A stretch of 64,000 nucleotides of DNA from Gloeomargarita sp. SRBZ-1_bins_9 (lineage in GTDB: Bacteria > Cyanobacteriota > Cyanobacteriia > Gloeomargaritales > Gloeomargaritaceae): the NCBI GenBank assembly GCA_039794565.1, contig JAUQVX010000004.1, forward strand, positions 1-64,000, in the 5' to 3' direction. Both the position numbers and the translations under genes were made by a program. A model generated the notes under the pieces. The model saw only the letters and a list, made by a program, of their open reading frames with translations, did not search any database and was not told where the DNA came from. Below are positions 57,714-64,000 of the stretch, piece by piece (position 1 is the first letter of the stretch; the number at the start of each line of letters is the position of its first letter).

Positions 57714-58861
57714 AGGTGGGCTTGGCCCTGAGCGTCAATCCACACCCGTTGGCGACAGGGTCGGGGCGATAGGGGGTCGAGACCCAGTTCCACCCGTAGC
57801 TGGGGATGCTGCCGGCGCAAGTGCTGGGCATAGTCTAGGGCGGCCCGATAGGCTGTGGCATCCAGCGGGATCACCAGCCAATCCGCCGGGGCGGTTTCCT
57901 GGGGCAGTACACCCAAGGGCAGGAGCTGTTGGTAGAGCACCTCCAGGTTGAAGGAAAAGCCGATACCGGGTACGGCCTTGTTTTCCGGGTGATAGGCGGC
58001 AATTAGGTCGTCATAGCGCCCCCCTTGGCCCACTAACTGCACCGTATGGCCCTGGGTCACCGCGACCTGGAACACAATCCCGGTGTAGTAATCCCAGGGC
58101 TGCACCAGGCTCAGGTCCAATACCAGGGGAAAGTCCCTCGGCAAAAGATCCACCAGGTTTTGGAGATGGTCCAACCGCTGCCGCTGGGCCGTCGGCAATT
58201 CCCAGGTGCTTAGATAGGACAGCACGGCAGGGGGTTCCCCCCGTAGGTCCAACCAGGCCAACGCTCGCTCGCGCCAGGGTGGGGGCAACTGTTGCAGGGC
58301 GACCCGGTCCAACCGCACCAGGCTGTGCCGAACCAGGGGTTGCCAGGCGGCAGGAAAATGGTCAATCCAGGCGTGGGTCAGCCCCGCTTCCCCCAGAATC
58401 AGCCGCCAGGGAGGGAGTTGCAGGGAGGTTAAAGCATCCTGGATCAGTCGCAAAATTTCGGCATCCGCCAGGATACCCCCTGCCCCCAACAATTCCACGC
58501 CGACTTGATAAAACTCCTGGCAGTGTCCCCGCTGGGGATGGAGGCGAAACACGTTGGCGACATAGTACAGGCGTTGGGGATGGGGAATCCGGCTCCAGCG
58601 GCTGGCTACCACCCGGGCAATGGATGCGGTGACATCCGGGCGCAGGCCATAGACCCCGTCCCGATCCTGGATTTGCACCACCCATTCCGGGCACACCCGT
58701 CCCCCCGCTACCAGGGTGTCCAAGCGCTCCAGGGTAGGGGTCACCACCTGTTGATAGCCCCAGCGATGGAAAGTCGCTTGCAGCCGCTCCCGAATCCAGG
58801 TTTTTTGGAGGACTTCCAGAGGTAGGAGGTCGCGGCTACCGGTGGGGGGCGCAAACGTCAT
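57689..58861 (-). CDS. hisZ: ATP phosphoribosyltransferase regulatory subunit HisZ
   Basis: A 390-residue HisRS-like paralogue that activates the short catalytic HisG in histidine synthesis. PPTGSRDLLPLEVLQKTWI, the motif-1-like region VVTPTLERLDTLVAG, YGLRPDVTASIARVVASRW and YYTGIVFQVAVTQGH are as in class II synthetases, but the anticodon-binding domain is reduced. HisG is not in the window. The stop overlaps the end of the kinase gene on the other strand by 25 nt; its start overlaps the upstream DnaJ gene by 4 nt. Confidence 0.9.
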   Translation of the reverse strand: MTFAPPTGSRDLLPLEVLQKTWIRERLQATFHRWGYQQVVTPTLERLDTLVAGGRVCPEWVVQIQDRDGVYGLRPDVTASIARVVASRWSRIPHPQRLYYVANVFRLHPQRGHCQEFYQVGVELLGAGGILADAEILRLIQDALTSLQLPPWRLILGEAGLTHAWIDHFPAAWQPLVRHSLVRLDRVALQQLPPPWRERALAWLDLRGEPPAVLSYLSTWELPTAQRQRLDHLQNLVDLLPRDFPLVLDLSLVQPWDYYTGIVFQVAVTQGHTVQLVGQGGRYDDLIAAYHPENKAVPGIGFSFNLEVLYQQLLPLGVLPQETAPADWLVIPLDATAYRAALDYAQHLRRQHPQLRVELGLDPLSPRPCRQRVWIDAQGQAHLQPPEPVC

Positions 58862-59760
58862 TTGCCGAACAGACCGAATAACCCCCTCTTCTTCGGCGCA
58901 GCTTTGGCCTTGGTCTCATTCTCCTTGGCCTGCTTCGCCAGGAGTTTGTCCACCGCCTCTAAGCCCTGGAGGGCACGGCTGTTACCTGGGTCCCGTTTCA
59001 GCGCCCGCTCAAAGTGAATCTTGGCCATCTTCAACTGGTTGGTCTGTAAATAGATGTAACCCTTGAGGCTCAAGCAGCGGGGGTCGCCACTGTCCAGTTT
59101 GAGGGCGTCGTCCAATTCCCGCAGGGCCGCCGAATAGTTCTTCAAACGCACCAACTCCTCCGCCCGGTTATAGAACTGGTCCAAGAAAGAGGGCCGCTGG
59201 GAAGTGGGGGGTGGGGCCGGCGTTGGGGAAGGGGTAGTTGCGGCGGGGGCCGTCTCTCCCGTACGGTTGACCAAGGGCACCGTATTCCCGGCGTACTGCC
59301 AGCGCAACAGGGCCAAGTTCAATTCGCTGATTTCGTTGATGATGGATATTGTCTCGTGGGGGACGGCAAACTGGCGCTCGGCCAACTGTTGCAGGGTTTC
59401 CCGGTAATAGGCCTCCGGATCAGGCTGGCGGTTCAGTAAATTGGCAGCTTCCGTTTCAAAGGTCAGGGTTTCCTGGGCCACCCGCTGGCCGATGAGCTTA
59501 AGGATGAGATGGTGCTCGGCGCGGACTTTGTCGTCAAAGAGTTTCTCGTAGGCAGGATTGACCAGACGCGATAGGATTTGGGCCGCCAGTTGCCGGTCTT
59601 CCTCGCTCAGGTGGCTGGTGGTATCCGGGTGTAGGGCGCGGGCCACCCGCATGTAGCGCCGACGAATGTCCTGGGGTCCGGCATCCAAAGGCACCCCCAA
59701 AATCGCATGGTAGTCTGTTTGCTGATAGCGTCCCAAGCCCTTGCTGATGGTCAGGTCCAT
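58858..59760 (-). CDS. J-domain protein with TPR repeats
   Basis: A 300-residue protein. J-domain at residues 15-75 with the HPD motif (RALHPDTTS, residues 44-46) that stimulates DnaK-type chaperones, then a helical middle (DPEAYYRETLQQLAERQF), a proline-rich linker (PSPTPAPPPTSQ), two TPR repeats (YSAALRELDDALKLDSGDP, LKMAKIHFERALKRDPGNS) and a Lys-rich tail (KAKAAPKKRG). A co-chaperone for a photosynthetic or membrane process is plausible. Start 59760; ends 4 nt into hisZ. Confidence 0.86.
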   Translation of the reverse strand: MDLTISKGLGRYQQTDYHAILGVPLDAGPQDIRRRYMRVARALHPDTTSHLSEEDRQLAAQILSRLVNPAYEKLFDDKVRAEHHLILKLIGQRVAQETLTFETEAANLLNRQPDPEAYYRETLQQLAERQFAVPHETISIINEISELNLALLRWQYAGNTVPLVNRTGETAPAATTPSPTPAPPPTSQRPSFLDQFYNRAEELVRLKNYSAALRELDDALKLDSGDPRCLSLKGYIYLQTNQLKMAKIHFERALKRDPGNSRALQGLEAVDKLLAKQAKENETKAKAAPKKRGLFGLFGK

Positions 59761-59843
59761 AGATGTGGCGGCCTATTTGATCTCATTAGTATAGCGCAGA
59801 GAACTTGTAGGATTTAGGGGGCGTCCTTTGCGGGAACTGACCA

Positions 59844-60707
59844 ATGACTGACCCTATTCTACTGTACCAGGTGGATGCCTTCACCCGGCGGCTTTTTGCA
59901 GGGAATCCGGCAGCCGTCTGTGTATTGACCCAGGCCCTTCCCCGGGAACTATGTCAGGCGATTGCCCAGGAAAATCAGTTGTCGGAAACGGCATTTATCC
60001 AACGCCGGGGCGAGGGTTATGCCATCCGTTGGTTTACCCCGACTTGCGAAGTGGACCTGTGCGGCCATGCCACCCTGGCAGCGGCCTACGTAGTAGGGGA
60101 ATTTCTAGAACCCGGTTGCCCGGTCGTCCGGTTTGCCAGTCGGCAGGAACAATTACAGGTGCGTCGTCAGGGGGATGGGTGGGAGTTGGATTTTCCCCGT
60201 TGGTCCTTGACTCCGGCTACGGCCCCAGCCCCTTTGGTCAGCGGTTTAGGGATCACTCCCCAAGAAGTTTGGCAAACCCCGCGCGATTTACTGGTCGTAG
60301 TCCCCAGCGCCGAGCAGGTACAAAGCCTGCAACCCAACCTGGACCAACTGGCCCAATTGGATAGCCTAGGGGTCATCGTCACCGCGCCAGGTCGGCAGGG
60401 GGTGGATTTTGTGTCCCGCTTTTTTGCGCCGCGCCTGGGGATTCCCGAGGACCCGGTGACCGGTTCAGCCCATTGTGCCCTGGCCCCCTACTGGAGCGAC
60501 CGCCTGGGGAAAACCGCCCTCTACGCCCGGCAACTATCGGCGCGGGGTGGGGAACTCTGGTGCCGGGTCACCCCCGATCGGGTGTTGATCCGGGGGAGCG
60601 CCGTTTGTTACCTGAGTGGGCAAATTCATTTACCCGAATCAACAGGCGCTTGGGAACTTTTTGGGTCTGATAGACGACCGGGATGGCAACCGATCCAAGG
60701 GGAGTGA
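59844..60707 (+). CDS. PhzF-family isomerase/epimerase
   Basis: A 287-residue protein with the two-domain diaminopimelate-epimerase-like fold of the PhzF family. LYQVDAFTRRLFAGNPAAVC, then SETAFI with the catalytic Glu, IRWFTPTCEVDLCGHATLAA and GIPEDPVTGSAHCALAPYWS agree. Members act as isomerases in phenazine formation and in unknown pathways, and the substrate here cannot be assigned. ATG 59844. Confidence 0.9.
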   Translation: MTDPILLYQVDAFTRRLFAGNPAAVCVLTQALPRELCQAIAQENQLSETAFIQRRGEGYAIRWFTPTCEVDLCGHATLAAAYVVGEFLEPGCPVVRFASRQEQLQVRRQGDGWELDFPRWSLTPATAPAPLVSGLGITPQEVWQTPRDLLVVVPSAEQVQSLQPNLDQLAQLDSLGVIVTAPGRQGVDFVSRFFAPRLGIPEDPVTGSAHCALAPYWSDRLGKTALYARQLSARGGELWCRVTPDRVLIRGSAVCYLSGQIHLPESTGAWELFGSDRRPGWQPIQGE

Positions 60708-60712
60708 AGTTT

Positions 60713-61111
60713 ATGTCTAAACCGACATGGCGGCGCTGGTGGCCCTGGACGCTGGGCTTAACTTTGGGTTTGGCGGCCTTACCCATACTGCGGGTTCAAG
60801 CCCAAGCGGATACCCATGGGGCAATTGCCTGGTCCCGCCGGACTAACGCCCAAGGGTACGCCTGGGGTTATCGCAGCCGGTTTGGAGCGGAAAGCCGGGC
60901 GTTGCAGGAGTGTGAGGCGCGGTCGGGGTTCGGGGATTGCCAGGTGGTGGTGTGGTTTCGCAATGCCTGCGGGTCCATTGCGGAAACGGCGGATGGTTCC
61001 GTTGGTTACGCCTGGGCTGGAACAAGGGCTGCTGCCCAATCCCGGGCGCTGGAGGCGTGCCGGCGCTATGGGGTTTGCCGGGTGGCTCGCACCTTCTGCT
61101 CCTACGATTAA
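60713..61111 (+). CDS. Secreted DUF4189 protein
   Basis: A 132-residue protein with a signal peptide (RWWPWTLGLTLGLAALPIL, cleavage near VQA-Q). The mature part fits DUF4189: HGAIAWSRRTNAQGYAWGYR, ESRALQECEARSG, CQVVVWFRNACGSIAETADG and AQSRALEACRRYGVCRVART. Its conserved cysteines probably form disulphides in the periplasm. ATG 60713 has GGGGAG upstream. It ends 4 nt into dnaN on the other strand (TTAA). Function unknown. Confidence 0.85.
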   Translation: MSKPTWRRWWPWTLGLTLGLAALPILRVQAQADTHGAIAWSRRTNAQGYAWGYRSRFGAESRALQECEARSGFGDCQVVVWFRNACGSIAETADGSVGYAWAGTRAAAQSRALEACRRYGVCRVARTFCSYD

Positions 61112-62256
61112 CCCCGCAGCTGAATGGGCATGACCAGATAGAGCATCTGCGTTTCCCCTAGGGGGGCAAAGATCACTGGCGCGGTGGCTGAGTTGAGTTG
61201 AATCTGCACCTGGGAAGCGTTCATGGCCTTGAGACCCTCCAGGATATAGCGCACGTTAAAGGCCACCTCCAGGGCCTCTCCCTCAATTTCAGCCGCCAGT
61301 TGCTCCCGTCCCTGGCCGAGTTCACCCCCTTCGGTTGTTAGGGTCAGGTTGTCCAGGTCCAGGACAAACTTCACCACGTTGCGCCCCCCCACTATTACCG
61401 CCAACCGTTCCAGGGCCTGCATCAAGCTTTCCCGGTCCACCAACACCCGCCGGGCAAAGGTCTTGGGCAATAACTGCCGGTAATTGGGGTACATCCCGTC
61501 GAGTAGGCGTGTTACCAACCGCTGCTGCCATCCATTCCCGGACGGCGCCGGCAAGCGAAAATCTGCCTGGTGCGGTTCCAGAGCCAACTGCAAAAACTCC
61601 CCCTCGTACTTGCCCAGGAGCCGTTCCACCTCCCGCAAGGCCCGCGCCGGAATCGTGGCTTGCACCGGAGCTTGGCTGGTTGTCAAAGCGGTTTCCACTA
61701 TCGCCAGGCGGTGGCCATCGGTAGCAGCAAACTCCAGGACATCTTCGCGGATTTGCAGGTGCACACCGGTGAGAATCTGCTTGGTTTCATCGGCGCTGGC
61801 GGCAAACAACACCCCCCGCAACCCCTGCAAAAATGCTTCCCGTTCCAGAGCGATAGGCGGAGCCGTAACGGCAGGGAGCACGGGAAAATCGGCAGCTGCC
61901 AAGCCGGAGATCTGGTATGGCCCGGCTAGGGTATCTTTTTTGCCATCCCGGTTGCAGAACGCCCGCAACGTCACTTGTAGCTGTTCGGCCCGCACATCTA
62001 CATCCGCATCGGGAAAACGGGCAATCAAACTTTCCAGCGTCTTGGCCGGCAAGGTAATGCTGCCCGGTTCATGGACCTGCGCCGGCATCCAGCTTTGCAA
62101 GTACAAGCTCTGGTCAAAAGCACTCAGCAGAATTTGGTCCTCTTTAGCCTCTAACAAGACGTGGGCCAGGATAGGGTTGGTAGGACGGTTGGCAACGGCG
62201 CGACTGATAAGACCAAGATGACTGCTAAGGTCCTTTTGCCCACAGGTCCAGTGCAT
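61108..62256 (-). CDS. dnaN: DNA polymerase III beta subunit (sliding clamp)
   Basis: A 382-residue clamp of three repeated domains (starts near residues 1, 130 and 250), with the family stretches HLGLISRAVANRPTNPILAHV, SLIARFPDADVDVRAEQLQVT, ATDGHRLAIVETALTT and the C-terminal YLVMPIQLRG. It tethers the polymerase to DNA and recruits repair factors through a hydrophobic pocket. The gene reads away from the origin region just upstream. In many bacteria dnaA lies next to dnaN; here it does not. Confidence 0.96.
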   Translation of the reverse strand: MHWTCGQKDLSSHLGLISRAVANRPTNPILAHVLLEAKEDQILLSAFDQSLYLQSWMPAQVHEPGSITLPAKTLESLIARFPDADVDVRAEQLQVTLRAFCNRDGKKDTLAGPYQISGLAAADFPVLPAVTAPPIALEREAFLQGLRGVLFAASADETKQILTGVHLQIREDVLEFAATDGHRLAIVETALTTSQAPVQATIPARALREVERLLGKYEGEFLQLALEPHQADFRLPAPSGNGWQQRLVTRLLDGMYPNYRQLLPKTFARRVLVDRESLMQALERLAVIVGGRNVVKFVLDLDNLTLTTEGGELGQGREQLAAEIEGEALEVAFNVRYILEGLKAMNASQVQIQLNSATAPVIFAPLGETQMLYLVMPIQLRG

Positions 62257-62294
62257 AGCGCCAGTGTAACCGATCGTTGCGCCCCCCGACTAGC

Positions 62295-62570
62295 CCCTAC
62301 TACTACTACTACCGATCATAAGTACTTTTATTAGATCAGTAGTAGTAGGGCCTGTGGATATGTGGATAACTCCTGTGGACAGCCGATGGGACGGGCGTTT
62401 GCCGTTGGGCCGCCTGTGGATAACCTGTGGATAACCTGTGGATAAAATCCCAACTTATCCACAACCCCGGTTTTTTATCCACAGCTGGCCCCGACTTATC
62501 CCCAAATCATCCACAGCCCTGGCCCGAGTTATCCACAGATTTTCCCGACTTATCCACAAGTTATCCACAG
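62295..62570. other. Chromosome replication origin (oriC) with DnaA boxes
   Basis: Nine perfect TTATCCACA boxes: reverse-facing at 62361-62369, 62415-62423, 62426-62434, 62437-62445 and forward at 62455-62463, 62475-62483, 62529-62537, 62550-62558, 62561-62569, plus near matches at 62353, 62496 and 62507. The three at 62415-62445 are spaced 11 bp apart. Next to the outer pair are a GC block GGCCC, trinucleotide AGTAGTAGTAG (62338-62348) resembling DnaA-trios, and an AT-rich segment (62314-62337) for strand opening. dnaN lies beside it, as in other cyanobacteria. Confidence 0.92.
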
Positions 62571-62597
62571 CCTCTCCCCTCTAAACTGTAATAATTC

Positions 62598-63686
62598 TTA
62601 ACAATTGGTAAGGGTCGGGGTTGGGTTACATGGTTCCAGGGCTGTGCCGAAGCGTTCCCAGCGGCAAAAGTGCAAGTTATCTGGCCAGGGGCAGCCGTTG
62701 AGGTAGTCCCTGATGACGTCGGCGGTGATGGGGGCCAGCAGGATGCCGTTGCGGTAGTGGCCGGTGGCGAAGGTGAGGTTGGGCCAGGGGCTGGGACCCA
62801 AGATGGGGAATTCGTCGGGGGTCAGGGGGCGGTAACCCCACCAGGTTTCCACCAGGGGCCAGTCCCGCAGGGGGGGGTAGGTGGCCATGGCTTGTTGCAA
62901 CAGGGTCTGCAGACCGCCGGCGGTGACCCCGTCTTGGAAACCGACATCTTCGCTGGTGGCCCCCACTACCAATTGCCCATCCCGCCGGGGAATCAGGTAA
63001 GCCGGGCCAAACACCACCTGGCGCAGGGGCAAGGTGTCTCTGGGCATTCGCAGAGCCAACATCTGTCCCTTGCGGGGATAGACGGGGAGGTTGAGGAGCT
63101 TATGGGTCCAGGCGCCGGTGGCCAAGATGTAATGATCCGCCTGATAGATGGCTGAGGGGGTGGTGACCTGGCTGATCCGACCCTGGGTCTGGTGAATTTG
63201 GATGACGGGTTCCGCCGGCCTCAATTGCACACCCAGGGCTTGGGCGGCTCGTTGCAGCAGGTGGATCAGGCGGCGGTTGTCCACTTGGCCGTTGTCGGGA
63301 TACCACCAGGCGCCGATGAATTGTTCACCCAAACCAGGTTGGCGGCTATCCAGCGCTGAGCGGTCCAGCCAAATCCCCGTGTGGTTGCCGGGGGCAGGGG
63401 TGGTCACGGGCGCCAGGATGCCGCAGGGCCAGTAGCCCGCCGATGCACCGGTGAGCTGTTCCAGTTCTTGTATCCAGGTGGGGTAACGTTGGAGGCTGGC
63501 CTGGCAAAGGTCGCGCATGGGTCCAGGGGGGAGTTGTTCAGCACCTGGTGCCAGCATACCTCCCGCCGCTGTGGCTGCCTTACCAGGAAAACCCGCGTCC
63601 AGAACAATCACCCGCCTTTGGCCTTGGGCCAGCGCAACTGCAATGCTCAGCCCAATCATGCCCCCGCCGAGGATGCAAACGTCCAT
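62598..63686 (-). CDS. thiO: FAD-dependent glycine oxidase ThiO
   Basis: About 362 residues. Rossmann loop DVCILGGGMIGLSIAVALAQ at the N-terminus, then RRVIVLDAGFPGKAATAAGG, AAGGMLAPGAEQ and, in the C-terminal substrate domain, IPRRDGQLVVGATSEDVGFQ and YRPLTPDEFPILGP. ThiO oxidises glycine to iminoglycine for thiazole synthesis in thiamine. In some cyanobacteria it is fused to ThiG, here it stands alone. ATG 63686 starts right at the Rossmann fold; a start at 63716 would add ten residues. Other amine oxidases of this fold cannot be fully excluded. Confidence 0.87.
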   Translation of the reverse strand: MDVCILGGGMIGLSIAVALAQGQRRVIVLDAGFPGKAATAAGGMLAPGAEQLPPGPMRDLCQASLQRYPTWIQELEQLTGASAGYWPCGILAPVTTPAPGNHTGIWLDRSALDSRQPGLGEQFIGAWWYPDNGQVDNRRLIHLLQRAAQALGVQLRPAEPVIQIHQTQGRISQVTTPSAIYQADHYILATGAWTHKLLNLPVYPRKGQMLALRMPRDTLPLRQVVFGPAYLIPRRDGQLVVGATSEDVGFQDGVTAGGLQTLLQQAMATYPPLRDWPLVETWWGYRPLTPDEFPILGPSPWPNLTFATGHYRNGILLAPITADVIRDYLNGCPWPDNLHFCRWERFGTALEPCNPTPTLTNC

Positions 63687-63835
63687 GCCTGCTGCGTTAA
63701 CTCGACCGTCTTTCATCCTAGCCGACCGTCGAGTGGCCTAGGGTGGCAATAGGACTACGACCAGGCGGGTGTTTAGTTGTTGACCGTCCCGATAGCCCAG
63801 TCCAGATACTGCTCCAGCAGCGATGACATGAGCCT

Positions 63836-63872
63836 AGAAAAAGTAAAGAGCGGTCTTGTGAGGAACCGCCCT
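63836..63872 (-). terminator. Terminator for the gene cut by the right edge
   Basis: On the minus strand GGGCGGTT, loop CCTCACAA, GACCGCTC then TTTACTTTTT: a GC-rich stem followed by a T-rich tail, about 50 nt after the stop codon of the partial gene. Confidence 0.75.
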
Positions 63873-63920
63873 TGAGCGTTGATTTAGGCCAGGAAGCAAC
63901 TTGTTGATACCCGTGCAACG

Positions 63921-64000
63921 TTAGGGATTGCCAACACGGATGGTATTACTACCGCAAGCCTCAGCACTAGTCGGCTGATTAGGGGTATCTGTACCAGGAG
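63921..64000 (-). CDS. C-terminus of an unknown protein (cut by window edge)
   Basis: The last 25 codons read PGTDTPNQPTSAEACGSNTI then RVGNP and TAA (63923-63921). The Pro/Thr/Ser-rich sequence with a lone cysteine is like the end of an exported or pilin-like protein, but this is too short to name. A terminator follows, which supports it being a real gene end. Confidence 0.55.
   Translation of the reverse strand, partial: PGTDTPNQPTSAEACGSNTIRVGNP

Overview
The window is chromosomal DNA from a GC-rich cyanobacterium. Diagnostic genes are the phycobilisome core subunit apcF, a CpeT/CpcT bilin lyase, chlM of chlorophyll synthesis, the plastid-type ribosomal protein PSRP-3 (Ycf65), Ycf35, ferredoxin-thioredoxin reductase ftrC, and several families seen almost only in cyanobacteria (DUF3285, DUF2997, DUF4346, DUF3084). 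The HIP1 octamer GCGATCGC is rare here (I noticed one copy, at 2204-2211), which suggests a deep-branching or thermophilic lineage, but I cannot fix the genus. Genes are tightly packed on both strands, and many neighbours overlap by 4 nt.

Left part (1-26 kb): ftsZ (cut by the edge); a MacB-like ABC exporter; metE behind a cobalamin riboswitch; an aldo/keto reductase; malQ; ftrC; a START-like protein; a HAD phosphatase; PSRP-3; a SPOR protein, a coiled-coil protein and recF; tRNA-Asn; a PrcB-like protein; DUF3084; ligA; an MnmC-like methyltransferase; prfA; a DUF389 membrane protein; a small nuclease-like protein; a RibD-type reductase; proS and ileS.

Middle (26-45 kb): a GAF-PAS-GGDEF-EAL signalling gene split by a probable frameshift, with gmd, moeB/moeZ and DUF3285 upstream of it; the DUF2997-Ycf35-ferredoxin set; an orphan DppB-like permease; DUF4346 and surE; glgP; the manganese transporter mntCAB; a natD-like permease; prfB with its +1 programmed frameshift; tRNA-Tyr and tRNA-Thr; chlM; tpiA; and a phosphomannose-isomerase-type cupin.

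Right part (45-64 kb): an AT-richer, less conserved stretch (45.4-47.8 kb) with a Fur-box-controlled cysteine-rich DsrE protein, gene remnants and a secreted protein of unknown function. Then come NnrU, a C-terminal processing protease with ispG, apcF-tlyA-VOC, glnA under a textbook NtcA promoter, cpeT-ruvA, a DICT-GAF histidine kinase, dnaJ/TPR-hisZ, a PhzF-like protein, DUF4189 and dnaN. Next to dnaN lies the probable chromosome origin: at least nine perfect DnaA boxes, a GC block, DnaA-trio-like repeats and an AT-rich segment. thiO and the end of a further gene follow.

Functional links: glycogen and starch-type glucan turnover (malQ, glgP); GDP-mannose and exopolysaccharide supply (gmd, PMI cupin) beside a c-di-GMP protein; nutrient control visible directly in DNA (B12 at metE, nitrogen at glnA, iron at the DsrE gene, and direct repeats at mntC that may be a manganese operator); and genome replication (oriC, dnaN, recF, ligA, ruvA).
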